64,000 bases of DNA, from positions 186,001 to 250,000 of the forward strand of contig JAWWNJ010000185.1 of the NCBI GenBank assembly GCA_037176885.1, written 5' to 3'. This DNA is from Favolaschia claudopus (taxonomy: Eukaryota; Basidiomycota; Agaricomycetes; Agaricales; Mycenaceae). Made by a program: the position numbers and the translations under genes. A model generated the notes under the pieces. That model did not search any database and was not told where the DNA came from. It saw nothing but the letters and a program-made list of their open reading frames with translations. Below, in pieces: positions 43,643 through 55,851 of the stretch. Each line of letters begins with the position of its first letter. Position 1 is the stretch's first letter.

Positions 43643-43940
43643 TGTGACCTGTGGAAAGCTTTTCGTCCAAATTTAATCTTCGACACTTGCCGAGTGTATA
43701 CGTACTTTCTTAAACTTCGACATACGGTGTTCAGAATAACTAACTTACAGTGGAAAGGCTTGCGGTCGATGGTCGAACTCAAATTCAAATATTCCCTTTT
43801 GACTAATTAGATTCAAAATAAGTGGCATCTACATACATTTGACGAGCTTGGGATTTTTTTTGTAGTGTTGGATTGAACCAAACGAATATGGCAACCCACA
43901 CTCAATCTACTACACGTACCATCCATCAACCTTTCTCGAA

Positions 43941-45518
43941 CTATCGATCGTGGATCGCAAATGGGTGCCGCGGCGCCGACGAAGAGAGCTTATCGTCCCC
44001 GGTCTGCAATGTCTCGATTGTCTGCACCGTCGCAAGCGTGAGTCAATCAATCAAAATCACTTCACTTCAAAGCCCCAACGAGCAGCTTACCTCAGGTATA
44101 TTGCTCAACGAAACATCTCTGGGGTCATTCATCGAACGAAGGATCCCTCTTGAGTTGAGACTATCACGGCGAATGACAAATGAATCAGTAACACCAGTCC
44201 TAGGCATAGAGACAACTTACTTTGCAAGTAGTGTGTTCGAGTACACTACATCGGAAAACTAAGTTTCCCTCCTGAACGAAATGCATGATAGATCTAAGGC
44301 TCACTTCGCGAAACGATGACGAAGACCGCGAGCCAAATCACTGTGCGTCTAAATTCTGACGAGCTCATTCAGGTTCGGGCGAAGCAGACTCACATCTATG
44401 ACTCATGGTCAGATACTGTCGCAAGGTTAGTAATCAAACATTTGCAAAGCAATCGTCAAAGCTCACAAAGACCAGCATGAATATCGACGATGCACTGGGG
44501 TGGTGGGGTCAGCCTGCCGGACGCGTTCCACGCCGAGAATTTATACCTAGTCAACAACCCTGTCTCTATTTCGAGAGGTGAGAAATATAAATAATCGAGG
44601 CACGAATCGTCGCGAACCCACGGACCACAGGATAACTTTATCCATAACCGCAACCGTCCTGGATCAAATCACTCAGAACTCAGCAGGCCGCCCATCTAGA
44701 TGTCACCAAATACCGTTTCCTCATCCCCGCCCTCTGCGTATGGAGCAAATACACCAACGACCCAGTCGTCAAAAAATCATTCGCTACCCCAAGACTCCAC
44801 TGCATTATCGAAAGCCACCCCCAATGAGCGGTATAGCTCGCAAGCGAGGGAAGGTTCAGGGTGACTCCGAAGGTGACCATGGCGGCGATGAGGCGGATAG
44901 TGGTGACGGAGACGATGAGGAGCGGGATGGAAAGGTTTTCGGAGAGGGTGTAGATGCGGAAGGAGAAGAAGCCGAGGACTGATTCAAGGGATTCAGGAAA
45001 CCGAATATCAGGTTTCTGGAAACGGGACAGAAACGCACCTGCTTGCTCGATGAGAGCGCTGAAAAAGATGGCTGTGTCTAGAGAGAGCGGAAGACGATTT
45101 AAGAGACGGTCGGGTTGGCCGTAGTCGATTACAGTAAATTGATACAGCGAATGGGCAATACATATCGCATGGGCGATTTCGCAGATACTGTGGTGAACCT
45201 TAATCGATACCTTTGACCTGTGGAACTCCACATACCAGACAAAAGAAACCTGCAATCCGAAGCATCGCATGAGCAAAAGTGAGCGAAAGCGTGGTCTGGA
45301 GAGCGTACAAGGCACTTGAGGACGACGTGGTCGTCCGGAAACCGGGTGAAATAGAGGTAGGTTTGCGTTATGGTGATCCCAAGGAGCACGTAGGAAATCA
45401 GGACGCCGATTTCGTAGGCACCTGAGAATCTGCATTTTCAGAAGACAAACGGTTTGCGAGGAAGAACGATACCAATAGTCCCATTGACGTCGAAAGACGC
45501 GGCTATCCCAGAGCTCAT
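43941..45518 (-). CDS. DUF6534-family multi-pass membrane protein 1 (297 aa)
   Basis: Thirteen exons on minus: 45518-45473, 45421-45309, 45249-45236, 45187-45039, 44978-44714, 44658-44618, 44565-44547, 44494-44467, 44415-44394, 44340-44315, 44258-44221, 44160-44091, 44003-43941 (894 nt). The order of segments matches the family: GAYEIGVLISY, TQTYLYFTRFPDD, ICEIAHAICIAHSLY, FFSFRIYTLSE, WSVETGLLTS, YLTM...LIWLAVFV, and a terminal YSNTLLANLNSR. About seven hydrophobic segments are expected. The exon 10 donor (GTTTCG) is weak. Family function is unknown; it is heavily expanded in Agaricomycetes. Paralogue of the gene at 46906-48562. Confidence 0.82.
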
Positions 45519-46905
45519 TCGGTCGCGACTTGGGTGAGGAGGAGCGGACAGGTGTGGAGAGGTAAAAGAAGCCTAGGACTTTCATATAGCAACGACAGTT
45601 CTGAAAACTGATCGAGCCCTAAAATTGCGTTCGGCGTTGCAGATGACGGAAATGCTGATGATCAGAGAAGCGACAAGTCCACCGTGAAGTTTGCATTGGT
45701 TCTCGTTACTTTTCGTTCTACACCGCATCGAGGTGCGGTTTCTGGCACCGAACTTCCGAAGGGGAACAACGGGAGCTGATTTTTTCTCCGCCGCGATGGA
45801 TTCAACGGACTTGCACGGATAGATCGCCGCAGCCAATGGCCATCGGTGAATTCTACGCACTACCTATGAACGAATTTGTTATCTTCTCAAGACAAGACTG
45901 CCTGTTGGCAAGAGCGCCAGCAAAGCGTAAGGTGTTAATTTGGAGAACGAGAGATGAAGCAGAAATCACAGAGGGGACCGTAGAAGCCTTTCAGGTTGTT
46001 TCAGCGCCCACAAATAATGTCACGTATGCCGTCCTGTTCAAGGGACCCAGCTGAATCTTCAATTGTCAAGGATACCGGAGACTCGGAAGAAGGACCGCAG
46101 CCAAACCGCAGCAGATTTCTCCTGCAATGGGATTATTAAACCTTTGGTATGTTAGCGTGTACTACAGATCTTCGAGTAATTTGTACTCTGCGCACCTGCG
46201 GTGGCCGGAAACATAGCAGCGACTTGGCAGCGACATGGACCAACGAGGAGAAGAGAGAAGAAGAGCAGGCTGATTGAATCAATGATGCGGTCACCAGTTG
46301 GTGCACTGATATGCTACTCGTAGGCGCCATGGCCAAGTCCCACTGTTGCACTTGCTGTTGGAGCTTTTTACAGCGGTGCAACAGCGGTGTAACAATACCT
46401 CTCCCTATCCATCTCTACTGAGATGTGGTTAATCGAACTCACAAACCATTGCTCCCTTCAATTTACACAAGTACCCAGTGTTGCAATTGAGTTGCTCACT
46501 ATGGCCACAAAGTTAAAGTCAGCCTTAGAAGCCTGTTCAAATTTCTGTTCAAGAGACGGCCCGTATCTCAGCAAGTTTTCTTAACTTGTGCCGCACGATG
46601 GCAAACGAAGTCCGTTGCCCGCCGCTCATTGCCGATCCGCAACCCTGTCCCCCACCGAGAGATCCGGAGTACACGGCAACAGTCGCATCATAGGTGCCGC
46701 TCGGCTTGTTCAACCTGTGTACAAGAGACGGTGCCTGATGGAATGCAACTTCGATCCTTACTCGCGAGCTCGAGCCCCGACCCTACCGAACAACTAAGCC
46801 TCTACGGATACAACCTAGCCCTGACACCAACCCAACACATACAAGTTAACGTTTAGAAATAAATCAACTCCTCTCCCATCCTACATTCCTTTTGCGCCAT
46901 CACCA
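45519..46905. other. Intergenic between the DUF6534 genes
   Basis: No gene is recognised. One 72-codon plus-strand frame (45836-46054) has no recognisable feature. It includes the promoter of DUF6534 gene 1 on the left. Confidence 0.4.
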
Positions 46906-48562
46906 TCAAACGTCGCCTTCTCGGCTTCGAGAATACGCCGTTCCTTGAGCGAATTTGGTGCTGAACTCTAGCCCAACGCCGTTGCCGCTGCCAGTGGATG
47001 GGATGACGACCTGTTTCGATATTTCATTGAATCAAATTGGTTCGGGGAAGGACCAAGGAATGAAACGCACACCAGGGGCTGAGGGCATAGACTGAAGGGA
47101 TACTTCAACTCCGGCTTTCATTGAACGTAGCACTTGTCTGGAGTTCAAACTGAAGGGTAATTCGGTACCAAGATAAGTTAAAATCGAGTATTGCTATTCG
47201 ATACCGACCTCGCGAGAAGGGAATTCGAGTATACTGAAAACGGGGAGATTCGTGAGCTTCGCTATTGTAAAATAGCTAGTGACTTACACCGCGACGAGAT
47301 GACGAATGCTGCAAGCCAGATCACTTCAACCACAGTCAGTGAATCGACCGAATCATCGGGACGGGGTTGCAAACTCACTATTCTCCTTTTGAGTGATATA
47401 CTGGACCGAAAATGGGTTCAGAAGCTGAGTACTGTTGTCGAAAAGATACTCACAAGGGCAACCAAGGATGTCTGGAAGGCACTGAGCAGATGTGTGAGCC
47501 ACGCAGCATTTTGTACCAGACTGTATAAGGCTCACCAAGTCAACACTCCAGTCTCGACGGTCCACACTATGAGTTGATCGACGACTAGAGCGGTCCTGAA
47601 TGAAGCAAAGTAATTTGGCACCCGTAAATGATCCAAATCTCCTGCGAGTAGATATTGACAATACGAACCTCTGTTGAGCGCCCTTGCGTTGCATGTGAAG
47701 AACGACGCAAAGTGCGACCGTGGTAAGAAGATCTGTTGCACCGCCGACAACCCATAAGAATATCGAGAGCCAGCTCCATTGGACAAGGTAGCTGTCGAGC
47801 GAGGGGAGTCCAAGTGTCACTACGAATACAGCAATAGACAAGCCCTGGGACAGTAAATACTTCGATTCATTTCTCTCATGCACTTGGAGTTGAAATCAAC
47901 TGACCATACGCAGAGTGGCGAGGAACCAGATAAAGCAAGGAATCAACCACCGTTTTGAAACAACGTGAATGCGATAACTAAAGAATGACTGTACTGAATG
48001 TACAGCGTCAGTTTCAAGCATGCTGAGATGACGAAATTGAAAGGACGCGGCGACGCACCGGCGGTTTCGATTAAACCGGAGAAAAAGACGGCGGCATCTA
48101 TGGATTTCGGGAGACGGCCGATGAGGCGTTCGGGGTGGGTGAAATCCAGGATGGTGAATGAGTACAGGGTATGAGATATACAAATTGCGTGGGCGAGTTC
48201 CATAGACCTGGAAGCGAATATTTGGTGGAAGAAACGCAGCATTCAAGGCTAACATACAATACGAAAATCACCTGGGGAGAGATCGGTCATGACGAATGGC
48301 CGAAAGCGCAGAGGCGGAGAAACTCACCAACGCCTTGATTCTCTTCGAGTCATCAGGGAATCGAGTGTAGTACACATAGCATTGCATGACCTGAATCCCA
48401 AGCAGCAGGAAGGAGACGAGAACGCCGATTTGATATGCACCTGTAAACCATTTGAGCCAAGTATATGGTGAGTAGCTGCATAGATATCAGGAACTTGAGC
48501 TGACCTATGGTAGCATTGCCGTTGAATTCTGGCGCGGGTCCGCTGCCTGCTGAAGCATCCAT
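46906..48562 (-). CDS. DUF6534-family multi-pass membrane protein 2 (317 aa)
   Basis: Thirteen exons on minus: 48562-48505, 48440-48328, 48271-48258, 48207-48059, 47993-47905, 47844-47669, 47595-47536, 47481-47454, 47400-47379, 47323-47288, 47233-47209, 47149-47071, 47010-46906 (954 nt). Five exons have exactly the same lengths as in gene 1 (113, 14, 149, 28 and 22 nt), which shows tandem duplication. Family landmarks: GAYQIGVLVSF, YYTRFPDDSKR, ELAHAICISHTLY, WTVETGVLT, MIWLAAFVISSRLYSNSLLA, SLNSRQVLRSM. The tail is short and hydrophilic. Role unknown. Confidence 0.83.
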
Positions 48563-51500
48563 GGAGCGGAGCGAATTTCAGACGGCTGAAAGACAAGGAA
48601 GGGGATCCGGGAAGGGAAACGACCTCCGTGGGTTATGTGCCGGCGCGAAAAACTGAGAGGGGGTAGTGTCCGTAGATATAATAGGTGTACGTACCAAACC
48701 ATTGAAAGAAGGACGTAAGACAAGCATGAGAATTCAATAGCTTCAAAAGACCGAAACGATATCGGTTGATAGAACCGTCGAGCTGTGATGATCATGCACC
48801 TATAAAAGACCCAGCCGAGAGAGATGCAGACAACATGCAAGCGGAGAGGACGGAGTATAGAGCCAGGAAATCCATGAAAGGTGCTGGCGTGTACCGCATT
48901 GATTTTTTACCCCGCCCGAGTGGAGCTCATTGGGAGATATTCTGGACCTTGTCGACGCACCGCATGCCTGTCAATGGAATTTATTGTGGCCGCCATTGAA
49001 TTGCGTCCAGTCTTGACGGTGCGGGAGATTTCTTTTTTGCCATTCTTTTCAGTTACCACATCGCCGCGATATCCCGTATGAACCTAAGAGGAGAAGGTCA
49101 CAAATTTCGCGAGAATGCGTCAAGCGATAAAAACTCACGCATACCGGAGTTGGAACAGCTTGACGCGGTTGCCTTGGAAGATTCACTCCGCCCCATGGCA
49201 TCGAGTGCGAGGGAACGAGCTCCGTGAAGTATTGAAGTATTGATTTCTGCGGCACATTTTACCCTTCTCTTGCCCTTCTCCGTCCAGAAGTTCTGATGAA
49301 CAAAGTCCTTGATAGGGATAGAGATCTTGCAAGCAAGGCGGGTCTCAACAGAAGAGTCAACGCGAGGATCCCCGACTGGGGGGGAGACAAGAACCGGATC
49401 AGTCCAAGAAAAGTGCGGTCGGATTCGCACAGTGGGCAGATCAAGAAGTACAGTGTCGGAAAGTGGGTTAAAAAGTTCGGATGATCTGTACTCAGTACCT
49501 GAGTACTGAGTGACTGGTGTTCGTCGGTTTTCCGTCTGGAGAAAATACTCCACATGAATGAACGCAATATAGAAAGTCAAAGTTGACCACTGGCAGTACC
49601 GCAACCAAGTATTAAATTCGCCGCCTCCGACTTCCCAGGAATCAGAATGAAGAACCGTTAGTCCGGCCTAAGATATTGACTCTAACCGCAATCTTGAGCA
49701 AAATAGCTAGCGATCTCATAGCCTGCAACATGGGGAGAAGAGAGAGAAGAGAAAAAGCGTCGGAACAGTCGGACCGATGCCATGTCTCTTTCGGACCACT
49801 TTGCCTAACGCCGAACGCTGCCTCAGTGACACTAACGACTCCAAGGGGGATCCTTGCTGGCGCTAGCCAAGTACTCGCAACGGCCTACAAATGAACTTGG
49901 TTCCTTCACATTCCAACGTGGACTCTCCGCCTAAACTGGCCCTGATGCTCTCATGGATTCTGGAGGATATCGGCAGCTTTCTCTACATCGGCTCACAAAG
50001 CCACAAACGAGCTAGAGGCGTCGTAAGAGACCACCTACGATAAGGCGTTCTCATTGGAGAACTTCGTATTTCCAGGGAGCAATTTGGGGCCCACGGTGGG
50101 TAAATACTGGTGAGTCTTCAGGTCTTCGTCGCCTGGTTCTACTTGACGCTCAGGCCGTGCTCAACCAGCGATCAACGAGCAAGAATCCAAGAGGCATCTG
50201 TCTATAGACTCTGATAAATGTTTCTCTTACTGGGTCAGAACATACGGTATGCAGTCCTTCATTTTTTTCCGTTTTGTGTCTTTGGTAACTTCGCCCTTCA
50301 AGATCGACTTCATGGGAGGGTCTTGGCAGCTATTCGCCTTCCAGAAGTGCTCTGCGCGAGGTCATTGATTCTTCAGATTCTTTACCCGTCGCTGTATGGC
50401 ATTCTTCAAGTTGGGGTGCCTGGTGAGGTGAGATCCTCGTTCCGAGACAGTACAGCCCTAAAGTTAGCTATTTATTCAGGTCCTAGCTTTGTCTTTTCGG
50501 AGTCTATGATCAGCCCTAGCTGCACTCCGCCCTCGGCGTATCTGGCCGATGTTTCAAAACCCTCCGCCGATCCCTTGATACATACTTGCCCTTTTGAAGC
50601 GAAAGGAGAAATACTTGGTTTGCGCCACTGTCAAGCGGCCACACAACTGTTAGCCTTGTACCATCCTATCGTTCGCTTTTTCGGCTTACGCTCTGGCTGT
50701 CGCAGGTCCCCTCATCTGTCTCCCCAATATCTATGCAAATCGACTCCGGCCGTCACATCAACGTGCAAGCGCTCACCCGCCCCTCATGCTGGGTCCTGGG
50801 GATACCCTTCAATTACCCTGGTCTCCGTTAGTCTCCGTTCGGTCTCTGGAAGGCTCGATGTCAATGACGCCAACTGAAGAGGTACGTTATCCTTTCCGTC
50901 AATAAGGCACTCCTTCATCGTATGGACACAGGTTCTCGGGCGGAGGAACGGAACTTCAATGCACCGGCTCCGCAGGCGGCCGTATATCCTCACTCATCGA
51001 CCACACATCACGGTCTTCTCCCGGCTACACGCCGAAGATTATGGCGGACGGAAATTCCAGACAGCACGCCCATGATAGAGCTGCCGGTGCATCACCTTAC
51101 ATATCTGCGCGAAAGAGGCACATCAGGCTGGAAACTCTACGTGGTGTTGGCGCAGTGTAGCCGCTCATACCTCGTACCTCCTCTATTCCCTCTACCAATT
51201 CGGAATTCCAGGATCGCTACGCCGATCCTTCGTTTCCATTCCTTCTCGATGCGACATGCCCACTAAGCACCGAGCTCCGAAATACGTCGATTCAGCCTAA
51301 CGACAGCCATCTTTGCTGACTGTGGATCCACCGCACACCTCACAATTCAGTGGCGGGATGCCGTGATACCGATGATTCGGGTGCGTGGGGAGGGGAAGAC
51401 TCGAAGGGGTATAGGAAGGAGGAAGTGTAAAGCAAGTGTGAAGCCTCTTCAACTTGGTCTCATCAACGTGGGAGTAGCCCGACGAGTGCTTGTCAATGGG

Positions 51501-52540
51501 CGTGAAGATGGACTACATTCCAGCGGAACCTCATGCCAGTCGCGATGATCGTATATTCGACCATCATCTCGTATCGCTTCGCTGAATTGGCTGTCTGAAG
51601 TGCTGGAGCTACCCCGACGTGCGCCAGTGGCCCGCGGGACACGAATGTCATTCGGACGGTTGCGTGGGGCGAGAATCGAAAACTACGGCTGCAAAATCCC
51701 GACCACTCAAATGACCGAGGTCCTTTCCTGCTGGAGGTCGATTCGCGACAATGGAGAATGTGTACCCTGGTGCGGATACGGGACGGACGAAATGAAATAC
51801 TCTCCCAGGGGCTGACACCCTGCTGCGACATACTCGTCGAGGTCCATCGCCCGTTCTTTGCAGTTGCGCGCCTCGCGCCTCTGTACTTTCCCCCATACCC
51901 GCGTATGGGCTGCGTCGCAGTGCCGTGAAGAGTGTTCAGCGCAAAGTCTGCTACCGTGACCTTCCCGCGAGGGCCTCGTGTGCCGCCCGTACGTCGTGAC
52001 GAAGCATCACCCGGTGCAGAAAAGCGCCGCTGACGCCCAGGCACACTAGCGTCGTCGGGGGCTTTTTCCTCTAGCACGAGAGAGTCTCCTGTTACATTTC
52101 GCCCTTCAGCGCTGTCCTTGCGTATGTTCCTTGCCTCATAGTGCAGCGTTCCCGGACGTATCACACTGTCATCAGCCTCGTCCAGCACCATCCCGTCGCC
52201 TCTCCCGTCATGGTATTGGACCGATGCGGTCGCGCTATCCTGTGTAGGTGTGGGTCGACTGAAGCAATATGCATACTTGTCAGCCTCGCTTGCTTTTGGC
52301 AAGCTTTTGGTGTAGACATCCCTTATGATCTTTGGCAAACGTTTCCCTCCGCCTTCTTCACAATACAAGAACTGTCTGAGCAGTCTTAGTACTTTATAAT
52401 ACATATGACCCTCATCTACACTCCCTTCACACAAGGAACTTTCATTGTGCCAATGTGAGGTCGTGGCAGTCATGAGTCACGTTTTCCCACGCTTTCCTCT
52501 TTGTCTCTCCTCAGAGCTCTGCCAGTGCAAAGATCGCGAC
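48563..52540. other. 4-kb stretch without a recognised gene
   Basis: Frames of 219 codons (plus, 50218-50877) and 168 codons (minus, 49098-49604) show no domain, signal or repeat that I recognise. A perfect 9-bp-stem palindrome (ACTCAGTAC, loop CTGA, GTACTGAGT) lies at 49490-49511. A 326-codon minus frame at 51493-52473 is listed separately. Confidence 0.4.
51493..52473 (-). CDS. Unrecognised 326-codon open frame
   Basis: A continuous minus-strand frame, Ser/Arg/Gly-rich with no domain, membrane segment or repeat that I recognise. Its 5' end overlaps the leader of the plus-strand F-box gene (ATG 52541), so the two would be divergent. It might be the C-terminal exon of a longer gene, or chance: no splice-linked upstream exon was found. 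Confidence 0.25.
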   Translation of the reverse strand: MTATTSHWHNESSLCEGSVDEGHMYYKVLRLLRQFLYCEEGGGKRLPKIIRDVYTKSLPKASEADKYAYCFSRPTPTQDSATASVQYHDGRGDGMVLDEADDSVIRPGTLHYEARNIRKDSAEGRNVTGDSLVLEEKAPDDASVPGRQRRFSAPGDASSRRTGGTRGPRGKVTVADFALNTLHGTATQPIRGYGGKYRGARRATAKNGRWTSTSMSQQGVSPWESISFRPSRIRTRVHILHCRESTSSRKGPRSFEWSGFCSRSFRFSPHATVRMTFVSRGPLAHVGVAPALQTANSAKRYEMMVEYTIIATGMRFRWNVVHLHAH

Positions 52541-53739
52541 ATGGTGGTACCGGAGCTTCCCCAGGAGCTCATCGATGCCATCGTTGAAGAGGTCCCCGAA
52601 TCTAGTCTTGCTGCCTGCTCGCTCACCGCTACTTCATTCGTCGTATCAAGTCAAAGGCGAATTTTCAGCTCGATGACGCTGAGAGGGATTCGATCCTACG
52701 CGAAGGCTTCTCGTCTGCTCGCTGGATCTCCGCATCTGGGAAAATATGTTCGATATTTGGTGGTAGATCTTCGTGGCGTACCGGAGAATTATGCGGAAAT
52801 ACCCATCATCTTGGGTCCTTTGATCGAGATTGAATTTCTCGCGATTGAGGGCGAACCAACCTTTGTCGATCTCGCGCCTAAACTGGCTCAAAATCCTCGG
52901 GTGCTCGACCTCCTCTCCGTACCGACCCTCAGGTGTCTTGCCCTGGACCTGATAGACATACCGTCTTCCGCGATTTTGCGGGCCTTTTCGTCCCTCGAAC
53001 AAGTCATCATCAGCCGGTCAACAATCTCCCAGCCAGAGGAGCAATGTGAAATTACCGATGCTGGTAACATCTGGCACCTCAAGGTGTTGTCCGATGGATG
53101 GGACGGCGCTACGTATTCCTTTGTTTTCCAACCACGCTTTCATGCATTGCTGCAATATCTCGTACGATTCTCCATCGCGTATCCTCCGGTCCCAGAAGCC
53201 CTCTTACCTCATTTCTCGCAATTCCTCGCCGCTTGCTCGGAGTCACTCGAATATTTGGAGATTGAATTGGGTCTGTCTGTTCATTTCTCCTTCTACCCCG
53301 ATCTCATCTGAATCCCGCAGAAATTCCTCCGGCACTACCCACTCTTCCCACATTGGGCGTCCTCGAGTTACTCCTCGATGTCGAGTTGACTAAAACACCC
53401 GACAAGTTCTACTCCATCGTTTCCTCCGCCGTCTCCTCCACGCCAAATGTGGAACTCCTGATATTCGCCATCCTCGACCGTCCAGACGGCCCTCACCGCC
53501 CCGATCGCCAGCAATGGACTGAGCGCAACCCTGCCGAATGGGCAGCGCTGGACTCCACCTTGATGGACATGTCAGAGCTGGACGAGGTCGAATTTTCGTT
53601 GCGCAGCTTTGGGAACACCGATGAAGCGAGATTTACCGCGTTTATCGAGTACTTTGAGGCTCAACTTCCGAGGGTGGTGGAGGCTGGACTCTCGGGGTTC
53701 ATCTATCGCCCACACGGGCAGAATACTTTCGTGGAATAG
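52541..53739 (+). CDS. F-box-like protein (382 aa)
   Basis: Two exons, 52541-53270 and 53321-53739, with a 50-nt intron (1,149 nt joined). It opens MVVPELPQELIDAIVEEV, a typical basidiomycete F-box start (Pro-x-Glu-Leu-hydrophobic-x-x-Ile), followed by ACSLTATSFV. The rest is leucine-rich with no other motif, as in many fungal F-box proteins. F-box proteins usually bring substrates to SCF ubiquitin ligase; the target is unknown. Upstream in-frame ATGs exist (52445) but would put the F-box 32 residues in, so 52541 is preferred. Confidence 0.75.
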
Positions 53740-53973
53740 TAATTCAGACATCCGCTTCTGGCTCACAACTCAGTATAATCCATTCGAATATATAATCTTT
53801 TGTGTTTATATCAGATCATTGAAGAGCTCCAAGCTCTGTGGCAGCCGTACTTCTGATGACCAAGGAATTCTGAACACAGGGTCACACCAGCACAGTACGG
53901 AGTAGATGAGAGAAAAATTCACTCATCTTCAAATCAAAATCAAGTGGTTCCGCCCCTTTATCTGCTCGAACAG

Positions 53974-54007
53974 ATTATTTCCATAACGGGTCGAGAGCGG
54001 TTGTTTG
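53974..54007 (+). promoter_or_regulatory. Shared upstream motif, copy A
   Basis: ATTATTTCCATAACGGGTCG followed by AGAGCGGTTGTTTG, 252 bp before the ATG of OYE paralogue 1. Near-identical copies lie at 55752-55785 (plus) and 60824-60856 (minus). Confidence 0.55.
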
Positions 54008-54258
54008 TCGGTGCTTGACCGATTGATGAAAGATCTCTTTCCCGACCACATCGGCGAATCAAATGCCGACCTAAGAATCGGCCAGAAAACGTGCAAGTAA
54101 TAAGAGACTCCGTGGCCCGGTGGAGAATCGGCGGCTTTCAAAGCGTTTACAAAGAAAAGGGGACAGAAATGCATGGAATGGCGGCCAGCAGTGCTTATAA
54201 AAAGTCATTGGCGGAGGGTGTACCAATACCTCTCCCAAGATTTCCTCAAGTTCTATAG

Positions 54259-55594
54259 ATGTCTTCAGCTCAGCTCTTTCAACCCATCAAAATTGGCCCT
54301 CTGGAGCTCAAGCACCGCGTGGTGCTCGCACCATTAACGCGACTGAAAACTACCGCACAACTCGTCCCTCTGCTTCCTCTGGTGAAGGATTACTACACCC
54401 AGCGCGGTAGCACGCCGGGTACCCTCGTGATTGCGGAGTCTACTCTCATTGCTGCGAAAGCAGGGGGGTACCCGCACATGCCCGGTATATTCAGTCCTGA
54501 GCAAATCAGCGCCTGGAAGGAGGTAAATAAATGGCTTGAGTGCTCAAGTTCTTTTGCTGAATCGAGTCGTTCTTGATTCCCAGGTCGTAGAATCCGTACA
54601 CGCACAGGGATCGTTTATATTTCTCCAGCTACTGGCTCTCGGGCGTGGCGCTATGCCCGAGGTGCTGAGAGCCGTGGACCCCACCTTTCCTTTCATCTCT
54701 GCATCAGATGTTCCCATCGACCCTAATGCGGAGGAGCGACCGCGTCCGATGACGCTCGAGGAAATACAGGAATATGTCGGTCTTTACGCTCAGGCTGCGA
54801 AGATTGCTGTAGAAATAGGATTCGATGGGGTAGAAATTCATGGTGAGACGATCTAGAGAATATCTGTTTCATTCTCTGAAAATTTACGCGGTTAGCTTGC
54901 AACGGCTGTCTCATGGAGCAATTTATTCAAGACGTCACTAACGTTCGCTCGGACGCGTATGGCGGGAGTGTGGAAAAGCGCGCGCGGTTTCCCTTGGAAG
55001 TCGTCAAAGCAGTAGCGGACGCTGTCGGCGAATCCAGGACAGCCATCCGCCTCGGTCCTTGGAGTAAATTCCTTGGTCAGTTTTGTCTCGTTTGCCTAAC
55101 AAAAACTCATTCTCTTCTCTGCGACTAGGAATGGGCATGCAAGATCCTATCCCGACTTACACACACCTTGTTTCCGAACTCAAACGCCTCCACCCCAACC
55201 TCGCATTCCTTCATCTCATCGAGCCCCGGATCAACGCCGACGTCGCGGTGGAAGTTTCTCCATCGAACGCCGCTCAATCCAACGAGTTCATCAGTAAGAT
55301 TTGGGGCGACGACATACCTCTAATCCGAGCCGGCGGCTTCTCTCGTGAATCTGCGATTGAACTGACGGACAAAAGCCCGAATACATTGATTGCGTTTGGA
55401 CGGCATTTCATCGCCAACGTGTGTTTTGTTTACTTTCGCTCTTTGTCCTCATGCTGACGATAATGCAGCCTGACTTGCCCAAACGGCTCGAGAAGGATAT
55501 CCCACTACATCCTTACGATCGGTCGACATTTTATCTTGCGGGCGTTGATGAGCCGAGGGGGTATACCGATCAGCCATTTGCAGATAAGGAATAG
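54259..55594 (+). CDS. Old Yellow Enzyme-type NAD(P)H:flavin oxidoreductase 1 (372 aa)
   Basis: Five exons: 54259-54522, 54584-54842, 54896-55075, 55129-55418, 55469-55594 (1,119 nt). The family start LFQPIKIGPLELKHRVVLAP, the GTLVIAEST segment, the DGVEIH region before the ring, YGGSVEKR and AFGRHFIAN fit an FMN-dependent OYE barrel of usual length (~370-400). Such enzymes reduce activated C=C bonds with NADPH. Where most OYEs read HGANGY, this one reads HACNGC, so the active-site loop is altered; its paralogue shares this. Cytosolic, no signal peptide. The paralogue is at 59170-60534. Confidence 0.92.
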
Positions 55595-55751
55595 ATTTAC
55601 AGGGATCGCAATTGGATCGCAAGGACATAGATATCTAGACAAAGGATCAATTAATTATAATTCAGACTGAATACTATTCATGTGATAGCCCTCCCATATT
55701 GATTCGTTGATGAAACAAACTCGTATGCTAAGCTGAAGCTGTTCAATCTCG

Positions 55752-55785
55752 ATTATTACCATAACGGGTCAAGAGCGTTTGTTTG
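55752..55785 (+). promoter_or_regulatory. Shared upstream motif, copy B
   Basis: ATTATTACCATAACGGGTCA followed by AGAGCGTTTGTTTG, about 65 bp before the nucleoporin ATG and 160 bp after the OYE1 stop. It matches copies A and C. Confidence 0.55.
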
Positions 55786-55851
55786 TTCTTAATTGATTGA
55801 GAGGCCCTCACACTTATCGTCCACTACGTTGAGCTCGACTTGAGCTCGCCC

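Noticed and set aside
50218..50877. 219-codon plus-strand frame
   Set aside because: No splice-linked neighbours, domain or signal peptide; composition like its non-coding surroundings.
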